Positions 42,509 through 44,270 of a stretch of DNA of 44,270 bases are shown piece by piece. Position numbers and translations under genes: made by a program. Numbering within the stretch: position 1 is the first letter of the stretch; each line of letters starts with the position of its first letter. The notes under the pieces are model-generated. The model worked only from the letters and a program-made list of their open reading frames with translations, was not told where the DNA came from and did no database searches. This DNA comes from SYIM01 sp964581825 (lineage in GTDB: Bacteria; Pseudomonadota; Gammaproteobacteria; Burkholderiales; Burkholderiaceae_E). The stretch is from the NCBI GenBank assembly GCA_964581825.1, contig CAZORB010000017.1, positions 1-44,270 on the forward strand, read 5' to 3'.

Positions 42509-44202
42509 CAGCGGACCACCTCTGGAAAGTACCGGAACAGCGACAGCACCGGGTTGGGTGCAGCTTGCCCCAGTCCACAGATCGATGCATCCATCATCGT
42601 TTGCGACAGCTCCCGAAGGAGCGGTTCGTCCCAGTGTGGCGCATCCATCAGCATCACAGCCTTGGCCGTGCCGACGCGGCATGGCGTACATTGGCCACAC
42701 GACTCCAGCCGAAAAAACCGCATCAGGTTCTGCGCTGCACCGCGCAGATCATCCTGTTGCGACAACACGATAACGGCAGCCGACCCGATGAATGCGCCGT
42801 GCGGCTGCAGGGTGTCGAAATCGAGCGGCTCATCCGCAAGCGCGGCCGGAAGTATTCCGCCAGAGGCCCCTCCGGGAAGGAACGCAGCGAGCACGTGACC
42901 ATCGGCCATGCCGCCACAGTACTCGGTAACCAGTTCGTTTAAGCTGATGCCAGCCGGCGCGATCTTGACGCCAGGTTCGCGCACCCTGCCTGACACCGAA
43001 AATGAGCGCAGCCCCTTACGCCCGCGACGCCCCTGCTCGCTAAACCACTGAGCGCCGTGCTGCAGGACAATCGGCACCCATGCCAGCGTTTCAACGTTGT
43101 GGGCAAGCGTTGGATAACCGTACAGGCCCACCTCCGCCACATAGGGAGGGCGCAGCCGTGGCATGCCGCGTTTACCTTCGATCGATTCGATGAGTGCACT
43201 CTCTTCGCCGCACACGTAGGCGCCTGCACCCCGGCGTAATTCAATTTGTGGCAGCGGCCAGCCCGTCGGGGGTAGAGCCTGTAGCGCAGCGATCTCACGC
43301 TCGAGCAGCGCGCGCACGCCCGGATACTCATCACGAAGGTAAATCACGCAGGTGTCACACCCCACGGCCCATGCAGCGATCAGCATGCCTTCCAGAAAGC
43401 GAGCGGCTTCGCACTCGAGCCAGAAACGATCTTTGAAGGTGCCAGGCTCTCCCTCGTCGGCATTGACGACCAGCATCCGCGGGCCTTTAAAGCCAGAAAC
43501 GATGCGCCACTTACGCCCCGCCGGAAAACCGGCGCCACCCATTCCGCGCAAGGCCGACGACTCCATCTGCGCAATGACGTCAGCAGGTTGTGCGGCGCCA
43601 TCGATCAGCGACTGCAAAACCGGCCAACGCCCCGGCGGCGGTGGGGGAAGTGCCTCAACCCGGTCGAAAACCCCGGGCCGACCTTCGGGCAGTGGGCACT
43701 CGTGGTCATGGGCCTGAACGCGCGCACACACAGCGCTCAGGCTTGCGTGGGGAACCGGATGACGTGCCACGATTGCCACCGGCGCCTGTGCACAGCGCCC
43801 AACGCATGGCACGGGCTGCACACGCACCTCGCGTCCCAGCAGTGCAGGGAGCCGTTCGATCAGTTGCGCCGCGCCGGCCAGTTCACACGACAGCGAATCG
43901 CAGACCCTGACGGTGAGTGCAGGCGGACGCTGCGCGTCGTCGCCTACGATATCGAAGTGATGATAGAAACTTGCCACCTCGAACACTTCAACCTGCGACA
44001 GCTTCATCGCCTGCGCAAGAGCCGCCAGCAAGGCGTTCGGAAGACAACCCTCTGCATCCTGGATCTGATGCAGATATTCAATGAGCCGATCGCGTCTGAG
44101 GGGGGATTCGGTGATCAGTTCAGCGAGCCGCGCCTCGCTCACCGCGCTAACCTGCCGCCCCTTACCCTGACCCGCTGGCCTGCGAAACGTGACAGTTTTC
44201 AT
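42508..44202 (-). CDS. fdsB: Formate dehydrogenase diaphorase subunit, FdsG-FdsB fusion
   Basis: This 564-residue protein joins a NuoE/FdsG-like N terminus (about residues 20-160, with [2Fe-2S] cysteines in RVCDSLSCELAG and PCVGRCAQAPV) to a NuoF/FdsB-like diaphorase. The diaphorase shows RGMGGAGFPAGRKW for NADH binding, NADEGEPGTFKDR for FMN, GAYVCGEESALIES and the 4Fe-4S motif ESCGQCTPCRVGT. It passes electrons from formate to NAD. In Ralstonia these are separate subunits. The start is unsure: ATG at 44202 is used, but a GTG at 44229 is in frame and neither has a clear ribosome binding site. The promoter probably lies beyond the right edge. Confidence 0.93.
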   Translation of the reverse strand: MKTVTFRRPAGQGKGRQVSAVSEARLAELITESPLRRDRLIEYLHQIQDAEGCLPNALLAALAQAMKLSQVEVFEVASFYHHFDIVGDDAQRPPALTVRVCDSLSCELAGAAQLIERLPALLGREVRVQPVPCVGRCAQAPVAIVARHPVPHASLSAVCARVQAHDHECPLPEGRPGVFDRVEALPPPPPGRWPVLQSLIDGAAQPADVIAQMESSALRGMGGAGFPAGRKWRIVSGFKGPRMLVVNADEGEPGTFKDRFWLECEAARFLEGMLIAAWAVGCDTCVIYLRDEYPGVRALLEREIAALQALPPTGWPLPQIELRRGAGAYVCGEESALIESIEGKRGMPRLRPPYVAEVGLYGYPTLAHNVETLAWVPIVLQHGAQWFSEQGRRGRKGLRSFSVSGRVREPGVKIAPAGISLNELVTEYCGGMADGHVLAAFLPGGASGGILPAALADEPLDFDTLQPHGAFIGSAAVIVLSQQDDLRGAAQNLMRFFRLESCGQCTPCRVGTAKAVMLMDAPHWDEPLLRELSQTMMDASICGLGQAAPNPVLSLFRYFPEVVR

Positions 44203-44270
44203 GGTGAGCGAAGGTGTTGTCAGTTCCACATGTTGTCGCAGCTGCTATTTCAGCACCATCCAGACTGAGA

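Noticed and set aside
1..44270. CRISPR array, tRNA, rRNA, IS element or prophage
   Set aside because: No regularly spaced repeats, transposase or integrase motifs, cloverleaf-like tRNA sequences or rRNA segments were seen on reading both strands; a tRNA scan was not possible.

Overview
The window looks like chromosome from a GC-rich, PHA-accumulating betaproteobacterium, most likely in the order Burkholderiales. The evidence is protein resemblance only: a BktB-type thiolase, an intracellular PHA depolymerase with a cysteine nucleophile, a PHA-granule-region protein, a TctABC transporter, an FdsA-type formate dehydrogenase and a stand-alone RnfB followed by nth. No rRNA, tRNA, CRISPR array, IS element or prophage was seen. 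Genes are tightly packed and no gene-free stretch exceeds 300 bases.

Region 1 (1-2.9 kb) holds the end of a SAF-domain oxidoreductase, a Na+/H+ antiporter-like membrane protein, a PHA-system protein and a D-2-hydroxyacid dehydrogenase. Region 2 (about 3.0-17.7 kb, all minus strand) is a catabolic cluster. It encodes a TetR/RutR-like regulator, an enamidase homologue, an AA_synth (DUF1185) protein, a branched-chain-type ABC importer with fused LivH-LivM, a VanA-like Rieske oxygenase, a UPF0280 (ApbE-like fold) protein, a 6-hydroxynicotinate reductase homologue and a xanthine-dehydrogenase-type molybdenum hydroxylase. Hydroxylase, ferredoxin-dependent ring reductase and enamidase are the first three steps of the reductive nicotinate pathway of Eubacterium barkeri. 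The oxygenase and the UPF0280 protein are additions that pathway does not explain, so the real substrate may be another N-heterocycle.

Region 3 (17.8-27.4 kb, plus strand) starts across a divergent promoter that contains a perfect 18-bp palindrome. It carries a 7Fe-type ferredoxin, an 1188-residue flavoprotein that joins a GltD/NfnB-like half to an FNR/PyrK/NfnA-like half, a PHA depolymerase, RnfB, endonuclease III, a DUF1841 protein, a DUF47-PiT phosphate transport pair and an esterase. The ferredoxin and flavoprotein could supply the low-potential electrons that a ferredoxin-dependent ring reductase needs.

Region 4 (27.4-37.0 kb) has a cupin and a Ldh_2-type dehydrogenase on the minus strand. 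Divergent from them are a MetE-C-like protein, TctB-TctA-TctC, BktB, an APH-fold kinase and a divergent enolase paralogue. Kinase and enolase overlap by 4 bp and form a candidate undescribed kinase-dehydratase pair. Region 5 (37.0-44.2 kb, minus strand) has an AAA_14/DUF4143 ATPase preceded by a perfect AT-rich inverted repeat with 16-bp arms, then hemL, then a NAD-linked molybdenum formate dehydrogenase (FdsA and a fused FdsG-FdsB).
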